Source: Rhodoplanes tepidamans (GTDB taxonomy: Bacteria > Pseudomonadota > Alphaproteobacteria > Rhizobiales > Xanthobacteraceae). Taken from it: a stretch of 64,000 nt of DNA. Position 1 is the stretch's first letter, and each line of letters starts with the position of its first letter. Below are positions 8,200 through 16,253 of this stretch, piece after piece. The translations under genes were made by a program, and so were the position numbers. The notes beneath the pieces were generated by a model. It worked only from the letters and a program-made list of their open reading frames with translations, made no database searches and was not told the origin of the DNA. Location: positions 62,001 to 126,000 of the forward strand of contig NZ_JAUSUJ010000009.1 of assembly GCF_030813915.1 (NCBI RefSeq), given 5' to 3'.

Positions 8200-8544
8200 A
8201 TGTCGCCCGAGTCCATCCAGAACTTCCTGGCGCTCGCCATCGGGTTCGCCTTCGCCGGGCTGATCGCCACCGGCTATCAGGCGTGGGCGCAGCGGCCGGC
8301 CTCGTTCCGGCTGCTCGAGCAGGGCTCCTCCGCCTCGAGCTTCGCGGCGGTGCCGTTCCTGGTGTTCGCGGCGCCGTTCATCATCATGCGCAACACGGTG
8401 CGGGGCCGGATCATCGAGCGCCGCCGCTTCGAGTTCGTGATGATCGCGACCGTGATCGCCGGGCTGTGGAGCCTGATGTCCGGGACCATCGTGGTGATGA
8501 CCGTCCAGGTGGTCTCGGCCGGCCTCGCGCATCTGTTCGGCTGA
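8200..8544 (+). CDS. Small integral membrane protein, unknown function
   Basis: A 114-residue protein with three predicted membrane helices (about 6-28, 50-68 and 83-108) and a basic loop (RGRIIERRRFEF). It resembles small conserved hyphomicrobial membrane proteins with a DUF number, but I cannot assign the family securely. ATG at 8200 has GCGGAG 7 bases upstream; a GTG at 8185 is less likely. A CtrA box lies 67 bases upstream, hinting at cell-cycle control. Confidence 0.78.
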   Translation: MSPESIQNFLALAIGFAFAGLIATGYQAWAQRPASFRLLEQGSSASSFAAVPFLVFAAPFIIMRNTVRGRIIERRRFEFVMIATVIAGLWSLMSGTIVVMTVQVVSAGLAHLFG

Positions 8545-8616
8545 CCGCCGGCGCTTCACCGGACTGCGTCTCCGGGGTAGGGGTGGAGCGGACACGCCCC
8601 AGCCGGAGTCGCGAGA

Positions 8617-9147
8617 ATGCCGATCTACGCCCTGGACGACCTCGTTCCCGAACTGCCGCCGGCCGGCCGCTTCTGGGTCGCCGACACCGCCGTGCTGATC
8701 GGCCGGGTGCGCCTGCTCGACGACGCGAGCGTGTGGTTCGGCGCGGTGCTGCGCGGCGACAACGAGTGGATCGAGATCGGCCCGCGCTCGCAGGTCCAGG
8801 ACAACGCCACCCTGCACACCGACATGGGCTTCCCGCTCACCATCGGGGCCGACTGCGTGATCGGCCACAACGTCATCATGCACGGCTGCACGGTCGCCTC
8901 CGACTGCCTGATCGGCATGGGCGCCATCGTGATGAACGGGGCCGTGATCGCCGAGGGCTCGATCGTCGGCGCCGGCGCCGTGATCCCCGAGGGCAAGAGC
9001 TATCCGCCGCGCTCGCTGATCGTCGGGGCGCCCGGCAAGGTGGTGCGCACGCTCGACGACGCGGCCGTCGCCCGCATCCGGCCGGGCGCCGACGGCTATG
9101 TGCGGCGGTCGAAGCAATACGCGGCCGGGCTGCGGCCGATCGGCTGA
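8617..9147 (+). CDS. Gamma-carbonic anhydrase family protein
   Basis: A 176-residue left-handed beta-helix protein of the gamma-carbonic anhydrase group (YrdA/PaaY/CaiE-like). The three zinc-binding histidines are present: H67 (TLHTD), H84 (IGHNV) and H89 (IMHGC). The RGDNEWIEIG turn near residue 46 is also typical. Members may hydrate CO2 or act as thioesterases or acetyltransferase-like proteins, so activity is not certain. The gene begins 72 bases after the small membrane protein on the same strand and converges with the phosphorylase gene. Confidence 0.88.
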   Translation: MPIYALDDLVPELPPAGRFWVADTAVLIGRVRLLDDASVWFGAVLRGDNEWIEIGPRSQVQDNATLHTDMGFPLTIGADCVIGHNVIMHGCTVASDCLIGMGAIVMNGAVIAEGSIVGAGAVIPEGKSYPPRSLIVGAPGKVVRTLDDAAVARIRPGADGYVRRSKQYAAGLRPIG

Positions 9148-9162
9148 GCGGCCGGGGCGCGG

Positions 9163-9849
9163 TCAGCCGCTGAAGGACGGCGTCGCCGGACCGGCGAAGT
9201 CGGCGAGGCCGAGGCCGGGGCCGAGCAGGCGGCGGCCGCGCACCAGCGTGGCGCGCGCCGCGCGGGCGTCGAGCGCGGTGCGCATCAGCGCCGGCAGCTC
9301 CTTCGGCTGGCGCATCACCTGCTTCACCATGGCGAGGATGTCGGTGGTGCCGTTCGGCCGCATGGCGGCGAGCGCCGCCTTGGGGAGCGCCCGGTCGGCC
9401 GGATCGGTGATGACCCGGATCGCCGCCACCGGCAGGCCGTGCGCGGCGCCGATCTCGGCGACGATGTGGGATTCCATGTCGACCGCCAGCGCGCCGGTGC
9501 TGGCGTGCAGGGCCCGCTTGGCCTCGGTGTGCGAGACCGGCTTCGGCACCCCGGCGATGGCGCCGCAGACCGCGTCCGGAATGGTGCCGGCGAGCTTGCG
9601 CGACCACGTCGCGTCGGTCGCGAAGCGCTGGGTGCCGGAGAGGATTTCCGAGGCGACCACGCAGGTGCCGGGCTCGAGATCGGGATGCAGCCCGCCGGCC
9701 ACCCCGAAGCTGATCAGCCCGCCGCACTTCTCGTCGATCGCCCGCGTCAGCGACGCGGCGAGATTGCGGCCGTCGCCGCTGCAGATCACACGCATCCCCG
9801 CGTCCGCGACGATCTTCGCCTCGAACGCCAGCCCCACGACGACAATCAA
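9163..9849 (-). CDS. hpnG: Nucleoside phosphorylase family protein, HpnG-like
   Basis: A 228-residue PNP/MTAP-fold protein. SFGVAGGLHPDLEPG (about 47-61) and AVDMESHIVAE (about 122-132) carry the phosphate and ribose contact signatures. The pattern best fits HpnG, which releases adenine from adenosylhopane during hopanoid side-chain synthesis. The assignment is by family resemblance only; no other hopanoid gene is in the window. The start is a TTG at 9849 with GGGGGTGG 4-10 bases upstream. It converges with the carbonic anhydrase gene. Confidence 0.72.
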   Translation of the reverse strand: MIVVVGLAFEAKIVADAGMRVICSGDGRNLAASLTRAIDEKCGGLISFGVAGGLHPDLEPGTCVVASEILSGTQRFATDATWSRKLAGTIPDAVCGAIAGVPKPVSHTEAKRALHASTGALAVDMESHIVAEIGAAHGLPVAAIRVITDPADRALPKAALAAMRPNGTTDILAMVKQVMRQPKELPALMRTALDARAARATLVRGRRLLGPGLGLADFAGPATPSFSG

Positions 9850-10179
9850 GAACCACCCCCAACGACGCTCGGTCGAACCCGAAGAGCGACGTCCCCCAAC
9901 GACTCTTCAAGCCTCTAAATTGCAGCCGGCCGGTGGCTTTGTACAGGTTCGCAGCGTTGCGCCGCGAACACGGCGCAATCTGGCACGATGTCGCAGGTCG
10001 TCGCCGCCGCGACAGAAATATCAGTGTCATCAACGCTGTAGGACTGTACCGGCCGGCCCGCCGCGGTGTGGCCGCGGGCGCGAGAAAAATGCAACAGTCG
10101 CGAAATTTCCGGACACGCTCGGTTGCGTCGCGACAACCCAGGGGTGGCGGCGGGCGAACGTCCCGCCGTGGCCGGTGCC
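9850..10179. other. Gene-free stretch between hpnG and korB
   Basis: About 330 bases with lower GC than the neighbours. It contains two copies of CCCCCAACGAC (near 9856 and 9893) close to the hpnG start, and a hairpin just past the korB stop (10149-10167). The open frames here are short and basic and not convincing. Promoter elements for hpnG are probably here but none stands out. Confidence 0.5.
10149..10167 (-). terminator. Candidate korB terminator hairpin
   Basis: GGCGGG and CCCGCC form a 6-base stem with a 7-base loop, 12 bases downstream of the korB stop codon on the minus strand. There is no run of T, so it is at best a weak or Rho-assisted terminator. Confidence 0.35.
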
Positions 10180-11235
10180 TCAGCGCAGCGCCGCGTTGAT
10201 CCCGTCGAGCGCTTCCGCGCCGGGGCACAGCTCGGCCTCGCCGAGCGCGTTGAGCGGGGTCGCGACCGTGTCGAGATGGCGGTGCAGGTCCTCCGGCTCG
10301 CGGTCGACATAGAGCAGGCCGGTGACGACATGGCCCTCGGCCGAGCGCGTCTGCAGGTAGCTCATGGCGGCGAGCCGGTCGGTCGGGTCGTAGTCGGCGG
10401 CGAGCTTGTGGAGCGCGATCCGGGTGCCGTCGTGCTGCTCGACGATCTCCACGGTGCCGGGCGGGTAGGAGACCTCGATGGGCGTGCGCGGCGGCACGAT
10501 GTCGAGCCGGTTCACCGCCTCGTTGTGGGCCCGCACGTGGTCGAAGCTCTTGGTCGAGCCCGGGTGGTTGTTGAAGGCGACGCAGGGCGAGACGACGTCG
10601 ATGAAGGCCGCGCCCTCGTGCTCGATCGCCGCCTCGATCAGCGGCACCAGCTGCTCCTTGTCGCCCGAGAAGGAGCGGGCCACGAAGGTGGCGCCGAGCT
10701 GCAGGGCGATGCCGACGAGATCGATCGGCGCGTCGCGGTTGACGGTGCCGCGCTTCGACTTCGAGCCGCGGTCCGCGGTCGCCGAGAACTGGCCCTTGGT
10801 GAGCCCGTACACGCCGTTGTTCTCGACGATGTAGACCATGCGGACGCCGCGCCGGATGGCGTGGGCGAACTGGCCGAAGCCGATCGACGCCGAGTCGCCG
10901 TCGCCGGAGACGCCGAGATAGATCAGCTCGCGGTTGGCGAGGTTGGCGCCGGTGAGCACCGACGGCATGCGCCCGTGCACCGAGTTGAAGCCGTGCGACT
11001 GGCCGAGGAAGTAGGTCGGGGTCTTCGACGAGCAGCCGATGCCGGACAGCTTGGCCAGCCGGTGCGGCGCGATGGCGAGGCGGAAGCAGGCCTCGATGAC
11101 GGCGGACGAGATCGAGTCGTGGCCGCAGCCGGCGCACAGCGTCGAGATCGCCCCCTCGTAATCGCGATGCGTGTAGCCGAGGGCGTTCCGCGGCAGCCGC
11201 GGGTGATGGAACTTGGGCTTCGCCAGATACGTCAT
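10180..11235 (-). CDS. korB: 2-oxoglutarate:ferredoxin oxidoreductase, beta subunit
   Basis: A 351-residue thiamine-diphosphate-binding subunit. CAGCGHD (C34, C37) at the N-terminus, GDGDSASIG (about 111-119) and ENNGVYGLTKGQ (138-149) are the diphosphate and magnesium-binding signatures of the 2-oxoacid:ferredoxin oxidoreductase beta family. With KorA it converts 2-oxoglutarate and CoA to succinyl-CoA, reducing ferredoxin. GAGGTGG lies 4 bases before the ATG. It is on the same strand as korC-korA but separated from korA by about 1.1 kb that holds a secreted protein gene and an opposing toxin-antitoxin pair, which is unusual since korA and korB are normally adjacent. Confidence 0.93.
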   Translation of the reverse strand: MTYLAKPKFHHPRLPRNALGYTHRDYEGAISTLCAGCGHDSISSAVIEACFRLAIAPHRLAKLSGIGCSSKTPTYFLGQSHGFNSVHGRMPSVLTGANLANRELIYLGVSGDGDSASIGFGQFAHAIRRGVRMVYIVENNGVYGLTKGQFSATADRGSKSKRGTVNRDAPIDLVGIALQLGATFVARSFSGDKEQLVPLIEAAIEHEGAAFIDVVSPCVAFNNHPGSTKSFDHVRAHNEAVNRLDIVPPRTPIEVSYPPGTVEIVEQHDGTRIALHKLAADYDPTDRLAAMSYLQTRSAEGHVVTGLLYVDREPEDLHRHLDTVATPLNALGEAELCPGAEALDGINAALR

Positions 11236-11275
11236 CGGCCACCTCGTCGGTGTGGGGGCGGGGGTGCGGCCCGCG

Positions 11276-11737
11276 TCAGCGCGAGCGCGCCAGCATCTTG
11301 CGCAGGGTGTCGCCCGCGGGCGTGCGGGCGTCGGCGATGCGCCAGCCGTCCTTGCCCCTGGCGAGCTCGAAGTCGAGATGCAGCGGCTGGCCCATGTTCT
11401 TCAGGTCGACCGCCACGGTCGCCTTGTCGCCGGTCACGGCGGCCGGCGCGACCGTCACGTCGGACAGCTCGAAGTCCTGCGCCTGGACGAAGAAGTCGGC
11501 GTCGATCAGCTCGGCCTTCTCCCAGCCCTGGACGATCGCCGGGACGAAGAAGCGCCGCAGCGTCTTCTTGTCCTGCGGCAGGCCCATCAGGTCGGTCTTG
11601 CCGGTGCCGTAGAAGGCGTAGAGCTGCTTCACGGCCTCCTCCGGCTGCGCGAACTGCGCCTGCGCCGGCGCGGCGGCCAGGAGGGCGAGGGTGAGGGCGG
11701 CGGCAGTCGTGGTAGAAGTCAGAATGCGCTTGAACAT
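11276..11737 (-). CDS. Secreted DUF3828-like protein
   Basis: A 153-residue protein with a clear signal peptide (hydrophobic LTLALLAAAPAQAQ, cleavage likely after AQA near residue 27). The rest, with EEAVKQLYAFYG, LRRFFVPAIVQGWEKAE, FFVQAQDFE and a C-terminal beta-rich part, resembles DUF3828 proteins, a periplasmic family of unknown function; this match is from memory of the pattern. It lies 40 bases upstream of korB on the same strand and may share its transcript. The ATG at 11737 sits inside the palindrome TGAACATGTTCA. Confidence 0.72.
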   Translation of the reverse strand: MFKRILTSTTTAAALTLALLAAAPAQAQFAQPEEAVKQLYAFYGTGKTDLMGLPQDKKTLRRFFVPAIVQGWEKAELIDADFFVQAQDFELSDVTVAPAAVTGDKATVAVDLKNMGQPLHLDFELARGKDGWRIADARTPAGDTLRKMLARSR

Positions 11738-11742
11738 GTTCA
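11731..11742. promoter_or_regulatory. 12-base perfect palindrome over a start codon
   Basis: TGAACATGTTCA is self-complementary. It covers the start codon of the 11276-11737 gene and lies 62 bases upstream of the divergent antitoxin gene, so it could be the operator of the toxin-antitoxin pair, or chance. Confidence 0.35.
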
Positions 11743-11803
11743 CAGGATTTGCGGTTGCCGGGTCATGATCGGGCGGTTCTGGCCCGAGCGCTGGGAGGAT
11801 ACC

Positions 11804-12022
11804 ATGGTGAAAGCGTCGGAGCAGGCACTGGCCGAGCTGTCGCGGCTGCCCGAGCCCGAGCAGGAGCGGATCGCCGGCGAGCTGCTGTCCCATCTCGACA
11901 AGGTCCGGTCGCTGCGGGCCGACATCGCGGCCGGCCTGCGCTCGCTGCACGCCGGCGAGGGCCGGGCGCTGGACATCGACGCGGTCATCGCACGGGCTCG
12001 ATCGCGGAATGGCCACCAGTAG
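11804..12022 (+). CDS. Antitoxin of a ParE/RelE-type toxin-antitoxin pair
   Basis: A 72-residue helical protein (LAELSRLPEPEQERIAGELLSH) that ends in ALDIDAVIARARSRNG, a pattern common in small antitoxins encoded before ParE-like toxins. No clear ribbon-helix-helix or HTH domain was seen, so DNA binding is uncertain. GGGAGG lies 6 bases before the ATG at 11804. Its end overlaps the toxin gene by 14 bases. The frame is open further upstream but without a better start. Confidence 0.8.
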   Translation: MVKASEQALAELSRLPEPEQERIAGELLSHLDKVRSLRADIAAGLRSLHAGEGRALDIDAVIARARSRNGHQ

Positions 12023-12320
12023 ACCAAAGCTCCTCTGGTCTCCCGAGGCGGAGAAGGACCTCGACGACGCCTACGATTATCTCGCCACCGCCGGTTCCCC
12101 AAAAGCTGCGGACAATCTGCTCCGAGCGATCGACACTGTGTGTCGATCGCTCGTCGACCATCCCGGCAAAGGCCGAAGCAGGAGCGAACTCGCGCCCGAC
12201 CTGCGGTCGATCGTGGTTCATCCCTACGAGATCTTCTATCGCCCGACCGATGCCGCGATCGAGAGCGTTCGCGTGCTTCGTGGGCGATGCGATATCGAGG
12301 CCATCTTCGGAGAGCCCTGA
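12009..12320 (+). CDS. ParE/RelE superfamily toxin
   Basis: A 103-residue toxin of the RelE/ParE superfamily: LLWSPEAEKDLDDAYDYLA at the N-terminus, then HPGKGRSRSELAPDLRSIVVHPYEIFYRP and VRVLRGRCDIEAIF, the usual ParE order. ParE members inhibit gyrase and RelE members cleave mRNA; which applies here is unknown. The gene overlaps its antitoxin by 14 bases and converges with korA, leaving only 5 bases between the stops. The pair interrupts the kor locus. Confidence 0.88.
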   Translation: MATSRPKLLWSPEAEKDLDDAYDYLATAGSPKAADNLLRAIDTVCRSLVDHPGKGRSRSELAPDLRSIVVHPYEIFYRPTDAAIESVRVLRGRCDIEAIFGEP

Positions 12321-12325
12321 ACCCA

Positions 12326-14173
12326 TCACGCCCCCACCTTGCGCAGCGGGGTGACCTTGCGGGCGTCGAGATGGCCGCCGATGGCGGCGGCGATGAAGCG
12401 GGCCGTGATCGGGGTGCCGTCGTAATGCAGGATCGGGACGAGGCGGGCCGGGTCGAGCCCGCATTCGGCGATCATCAGGGTGCGCAGCTGGGCGTCGCGG
12501 TTCTGCTCGACGACGAACACGCTGTCGTGCTCCATGACGAAGTCGACCACGTCCTGGTGGAACGGGAAGGCGCGCAGGCGCAGCCGGTCGAGGCGCAGGC
12601 CGCGTGCCTCCAGGAGCGAGATCGCCTCGTCCATGGGCGGCGCGGTCGAGCCGTAGTAGATCACCCCGGCGCGGGTCGGCTGGTCGGCGTTCCGGCGCAC
12701 CGGGCGCGGCACCAGCGTCTTCGCCGTCTCGAACTTCTTCAGGAGCCGCTCCATGTTGTCGACATAGGGGCCGCCCTCCTCGGTGTAGCGGGCGTAGCGA
12801 TCGCGCGAGGTGCCGCGGGTGAAGTAGGCGCCGCGGGTCGGATGCGTGCCCGGATAGGTGCGGTACGGGATGCCGTCGCCGTCGATGTCGAGATAGCGGC
12901 CGAAGTCGCGGCCCTTCTCCAGCTCCTCCGCCGTCATCACCTTGCCGCGGTCGTACTTGCGGGCGTCGTCCCAGGCGAAGGGCCGGGTGAGGTGACGGTT
13001 CATGCCGATGTCGAGATCGAGCATGACGAAGATCGGCGTCTGCAGCCGGTCGGCGAGATCGAAGGCGTCGGCGCCGAGGTCGAAGGCCTCGCCGGGATCG
13101 GAGGGCAGCAGCAGCACGTGCCGGGTGTCGCCGTGCGAGGCATAGGCGCAGCAGAGGAGATCGGACTGCTGGGTGCGGGTCGGCATGCCGGTCGACGGGC
13201 CGCCGCGCTGCACGTCGAACACCACGGCCGGGATCTCGGCGAAATAGGCCAGCCCCAGGAACTCCTGCATCAGCGAGATGCCGGGCCCCGACGTCGCCGT
13301 GAAGGCGCGGGCGCCGTTCCAGGCGGCGCCGATCACCATGCCGATCGAGGCGAGCTCGTCCTCGGCCTGGATGATGGCGTACCGCTTCCTGCCGGTGTCG
13401 GGATCGATCCTGAGCTTGCCGCACCAGCGCGTGAACGCGTCGGCGAGCGAGGAGGACGGCGTCAGCGGATACCAGGCGCACACCGTGGCGCCGCCGTAGA
13501 CGGCGCCCAGCGCCGCCGCCGCGTTGCCGTCGATGAAGATGCGGTCGCCGACCGCGTCGGCCGGCGCCAGCCGGATGCCGAGCGGGCAGGGGACGTTCTC
13601 CAGCACCCATTCGCGGCCCAGCCGCACCGCCTCGATGTTGGGTGCGATCAGCCTCTCCTTGCCCTTGAACTGCTCGGAGATCAGCGTCTCGACGGCTCCG
13701 CGGTCGAGGTCGAGCAGGGCCGAGAGCGCGCCGAGATAGACCATGTTCTTGAACAGCTGGCGCAGCCGCGGCTCGGGCCAGCGCGCGTTGCACATCGCGG
13801 TGAGCGGCACGCCGACCACGGTGATGTCGGTCCGCAGCTTCGCGGCGGCGAGCGGCCGGGTCGAGTCGTAGACGAGATAGCCGCCGGGCTCGATGGCGGC
13901 GACGTCCTTGTCGAAGGTCTGCGGGTTCATGGCGACCATCAGGTCGCAGCCGCCGCGGGCGCCGAGCCAGCCGGCCTGCGAGACGCGCACCTCGTACCAG
14001 GTCGGCAGGCCCTGGATGTTGGACGGGAAGATGTTGCGGGCCGCGACCGGCACGCCCATGCGCAGCACGGCGCGGGCGAACAGCTCGTTGGCGCTCGCCG
14101 AGCCGGAGCCGTTCACGTTGGCGAAGCGGACGACGAAGTTGTTTATGCTGCTGATCGGCGTGGCTGTCGGCAT
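12326..14173 (-). CDS. korA: 2-oxoglutarate:ferredoxin oxidoreductase, fused gamma-alpha subunit
   Basis: A 615-residue subunit. The gamma domain comes first (about 1-195, with ASANELFARAVLRMGV and SQAGWLGARGGCDLMVAMN), followed by the alpha domain (about 210-600, with AWYPLTPSSSLADAF, QAEDELASIGMVIGAAWNGA and TATSGPGISLMQE). This is the standard KorA fusion of CO2-fixing or aerobic KGOR enzymes. The ATG at 14173 lies inside the end of korC (31-base overlap), implying coupled translation. The frame remains open upstream across korC, but that is antisense-like shadow and carries no homology. Confidence 0.93.
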   Translation of the reverse strand: MPTATPISSINNFVVRFANVNGSGSASANELFARAVLRMGVPVAARNIFPSNIQGLPTWYEVRVSQAGWLGARGGCDLMVAMNPQTFDKDVAAIEPGGYLVYDSTRPLAAAKLRTDITVVGVPLTAMCNARWPEPRLRQLFKNMVYLGALSALLDLDRGAVETLISEQFKGKERLIAPNIEAVRLGREWVLENVPCPLGIRLAPADAVGDRIFIDGNAAAALGAVYGGATVCAWYPLTPSSSLADAFTRWCGKLRIDPDTGRKRYAIIQAEDELASIGMVIGAAWNGARAFTATSGPGISLMQEFLGLAYFAEIPAVVFDVQRGGPSTGMPTRTQQSDLLCCAYASHGDTRHVLLLPSDPGEAFDLGADAFDLADRLQTPIFVMLDLDIGMNRHLTRPFAWDDARKYDRGKVMTAEELEKGRDFGRYLDIDGDGIPYRTYPGTHPTRGAYFTRGTSRDRYARYTEEGGPYVDNMERLLKKFETAKTLVPRPVRRNADQPTRAGVIYYGSTAPPMDEAISLLEARGLRLDRLRLRAFPFHQDVVDFVMEHDSVFVVEQNRDAQLRTLMIAECGLDPARLVPILHYDGTPITARFIAAAIGGHLDARKVTPLRKVGA

Positions 14174-15957
14174 GGGTGTCCCGCTGGCGATCCCGCGTGT
14201 GTCGTCTCGATCAGGGTCTTGCGCATGTCCCAGGCGCCGGTCGGGCAGCGCTCGGCGCACAGGCCGCAGTGCAGGCAGACGTCCTCGTCCTTCACCATCA
14301 CCCGCGTGGTCTTGAGCGGGGCGGAGACGTAGAGGTCCTGGTCCGGGTTCGGCGCAGGCGCCCGCAGGCGGGTGCGCAGCTCGTCCTCGTCGCCGTTCGC
14401 CGTGAAGGTGATGCAGTCCATCGGGCAGATGTCGGCGCAGGCGTCGCACTCGATGCACAGGGGCGTCGTGAACACGGTCTGCACGTCGCAGTTCAGGCAG
14501 CGCTCCGCCTCCTTGAGCGCGAGCTCGAGGTCGTAGCCGAGCTCGACCTCGGCCCGGATGTCGGCGAGCGCCACCACCTTGTCGCGCAGCGGCACGCGGA
14601 AGCGCCGGTCGGGCGACACCGCGTTGTCGTAGCTCCACTCGTGGATGCCCATCTTCTGGCTGATCACGGTGACGGCCGGCAGCGGCCGCTCGGCGATGTC
14701 CTCGCCGGACAACAGCCTGTCGATCGAGACCGCGGCCTCGTGGCCGTGCGCCACCGCCCAGATGATGTTCTTCGGCCCGAACGCCGCGTCGCCGCCGAAG
14801 AACACCTTGGGGTGGGTCGAGCGCAGCGTCTTCGGGTCGACCACCGGCATGCCGTGGTCGTCGAAGGCGACGCCGATGTCGCGCTCGATCCACGGAAACG
14901 CGTTCTCCTGGCCGACCGCGACCAGCACGTCGTCGCACGGAAAGTGCTGGTCGGGCGCGCCGGTCGGCACCAGCTTTCGCCGTCCCCTGGTGTCGTACTC
15001 GGGCTTCACCTCTTCGAACAGGACGCCGGTGAGCCGCCCGTTCTCGTGGGTGAACTCCTTCGGGACGAGGAAGTTGAAGATCGGGATGCCCTCGTGCATG
15101 GCGTCCTCCTTCTCCCAGGGGGACGCCTTCATCTCCTCGTAGCCGGAGCGCACCACGACCTTGACGTCCTCGCCGCCGAGCCGGCGCGAGGAGCGGCAGC
15201 AGTCCATCGCCGTGTTGCCGCCGCCGAGCACGATGACGCGGCGGCCGATCGTGTCGACGTGGCCGAACGACACGTTGGCCAGCCACTCGATGCCGATGTG
15301 GATGTTCTTCGCCGCCTCGCGGCGGCCCGGGATGTCGAGGTCGCGGCCGCGCGGCGCGCCGCAGCCGACGAACACGGCGTCGAAGTCCTGCTCCAGCAGC
15401 ACCTTCAGGCTGTCGACCGGGGTGCCGCCGACGAAGGTGACGCCGAGGTCCAGGATGTAGCCGCACTCCTCGTCGATCACCTCCTCGGGCAGGCGGAAGC
15501 GCGGGATCTGGGTGCGCACCATGCCGCCCGGCTTCTGCTCGCGGTCGAAGATCGTGCAGGCGTAGCCGAGTGGGGCGAGGTCGCGCGCCACGGTGAGCGA
15601 GGCCGGCCCGCCGCCGACCAGCGCGATGCGCCTGCCGTTCGGCCGGGCGGCCTTCTGCGGCAGCCGCGCCCGGATGTCGTCCTTGAAGTCGGCGGCGACT
15701 CGCTTGAGCCGGCAGATCGCCACCGGCTCCGCCTCGACCCGGCCGCGCCGGCAGGCGGGCTCGCACGGCCGGTCGCAGGTGCGCCCGAGGATCCCGGGGA
15801 ACACGTTGGACCGCCAATTGATCATGTAGGCGTCGCCGTAGCGGCCCGCCGCGATCAGCCGGATGTATTCCGGGACGGGCGTGTGGGCCGGGCAGGCCCA
15901 CTGGCAGTCGACCACCTTGTGGAAATAGTCCGGATCGGTGATGTCGGTCGGATGCAT
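14143..15957 (-). CDS. FAD-dependent oxidoreductase with three Fe-S regions (KorC/GltD-like)
   Basis: A 604-residue electron-transfer subunit. The N-terminal Cys set (C18, C22, C61, C65, C69) matches the GltD-type Fe-S region; FAD binding GGGPAS is at 115-120 and a second dinucleotide motif GGGNTAMD follows near 245. The C-terminus has two 4Fe-4S ferredoxin motifs (CIECDACADICP and CLHCGLCAERCP). Placed first in the kor operon, it probably moves electrons between NAD(P)H and the ferredoxin or KOR. This role is inferred from position. It overlaps korA by 31 bases. Confidence 0.88.
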   Translation of the reverse strand: MHPTDITDPDYFHKVVDCQWACPAHTPVPEYIRLIAAGRYGDAYMINWRSNVFPGILGRTCDRPCEPACRRGRVEAEPVAICRLKRVAADFKDDIRARLPQKAARPNGRRIALVGGGPASLTVARDLAPLGYACTIFDREQKPGGMVRTQIPRFRLPEEVIDEECGYILDLGVTFVGGTPVDSLKVLLEQDFDAVFVGCGAPRGRDLDIPGRREAAKNIHIGIEWLANVSFGHVDTIGRRVIVLGGGNTAMDCCRSSRRLGGEDVKVVVRSGYEEMKASPWEKEDAMHEGIPIFNFLVPKEFTHENGRLTGVLFEEVKPEYDTRGRRKLVPTGAPDQHFPCDDVLVAVGQENAFPWIERDIGVAFDDHGMPVVDPKTLRSTHPKVFFGGDAAFGPKNIIWAVAHGHEAAVSIDRLLSGEDIAERPLPAVTVISQKMGIHEWSYDNAVSPDRRFRVPLRDKVVALADIRAEVELGYDLELALKEAERCLNCDVQTVFTTPLCIECDACADICPMDCITFTANGDEDELRTRLRAPAPNPDQDLYVSAPLKTTRVMVKDEDVCLHCGLCAERCPTGAWDMRKTLIETTHAGSPAGHPCRQPRRSAA

Positions 15958-16253
15958 GGCGGTCCCGTCGGGGGCATCGGGAGGGCAGCCCGACGATCAT
16001 GACGGCTCGACAGGGGGGATCGCCACCCCTTTCCGATCAATTTTTAGTCAGCGATGCGGCGTCCTGCTGTTCTGATGAATCGAACGAAACCGGCGTGGCA
16101 TCCGACGCGTGCCGGGATTCTGCACAACCCTTGGTCAGTGCTCGCGGGGGCTCCGGCGGGCCGCCGCGCGTCGTGCGCCGGGACGGCCGGCGGCGATGCC
16201 GCGCCCGGTCGTCGAGTCCCGGCCGTACCAGCTCCGGGGACCGGAAGGGGATC

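Noticed and set aside
9933-10199. An 88-residue plus-strand frame in the hpnG-korB gap
   Set aside because: Highly basic with no ribosome site or conserved pattern, and it overlaps the end of korB.
12140-16002. Two long plus-strand frames across korA and korC
   Set aside because: Shadows of korA and korC; both minus-strand genes have full-length family motifs.
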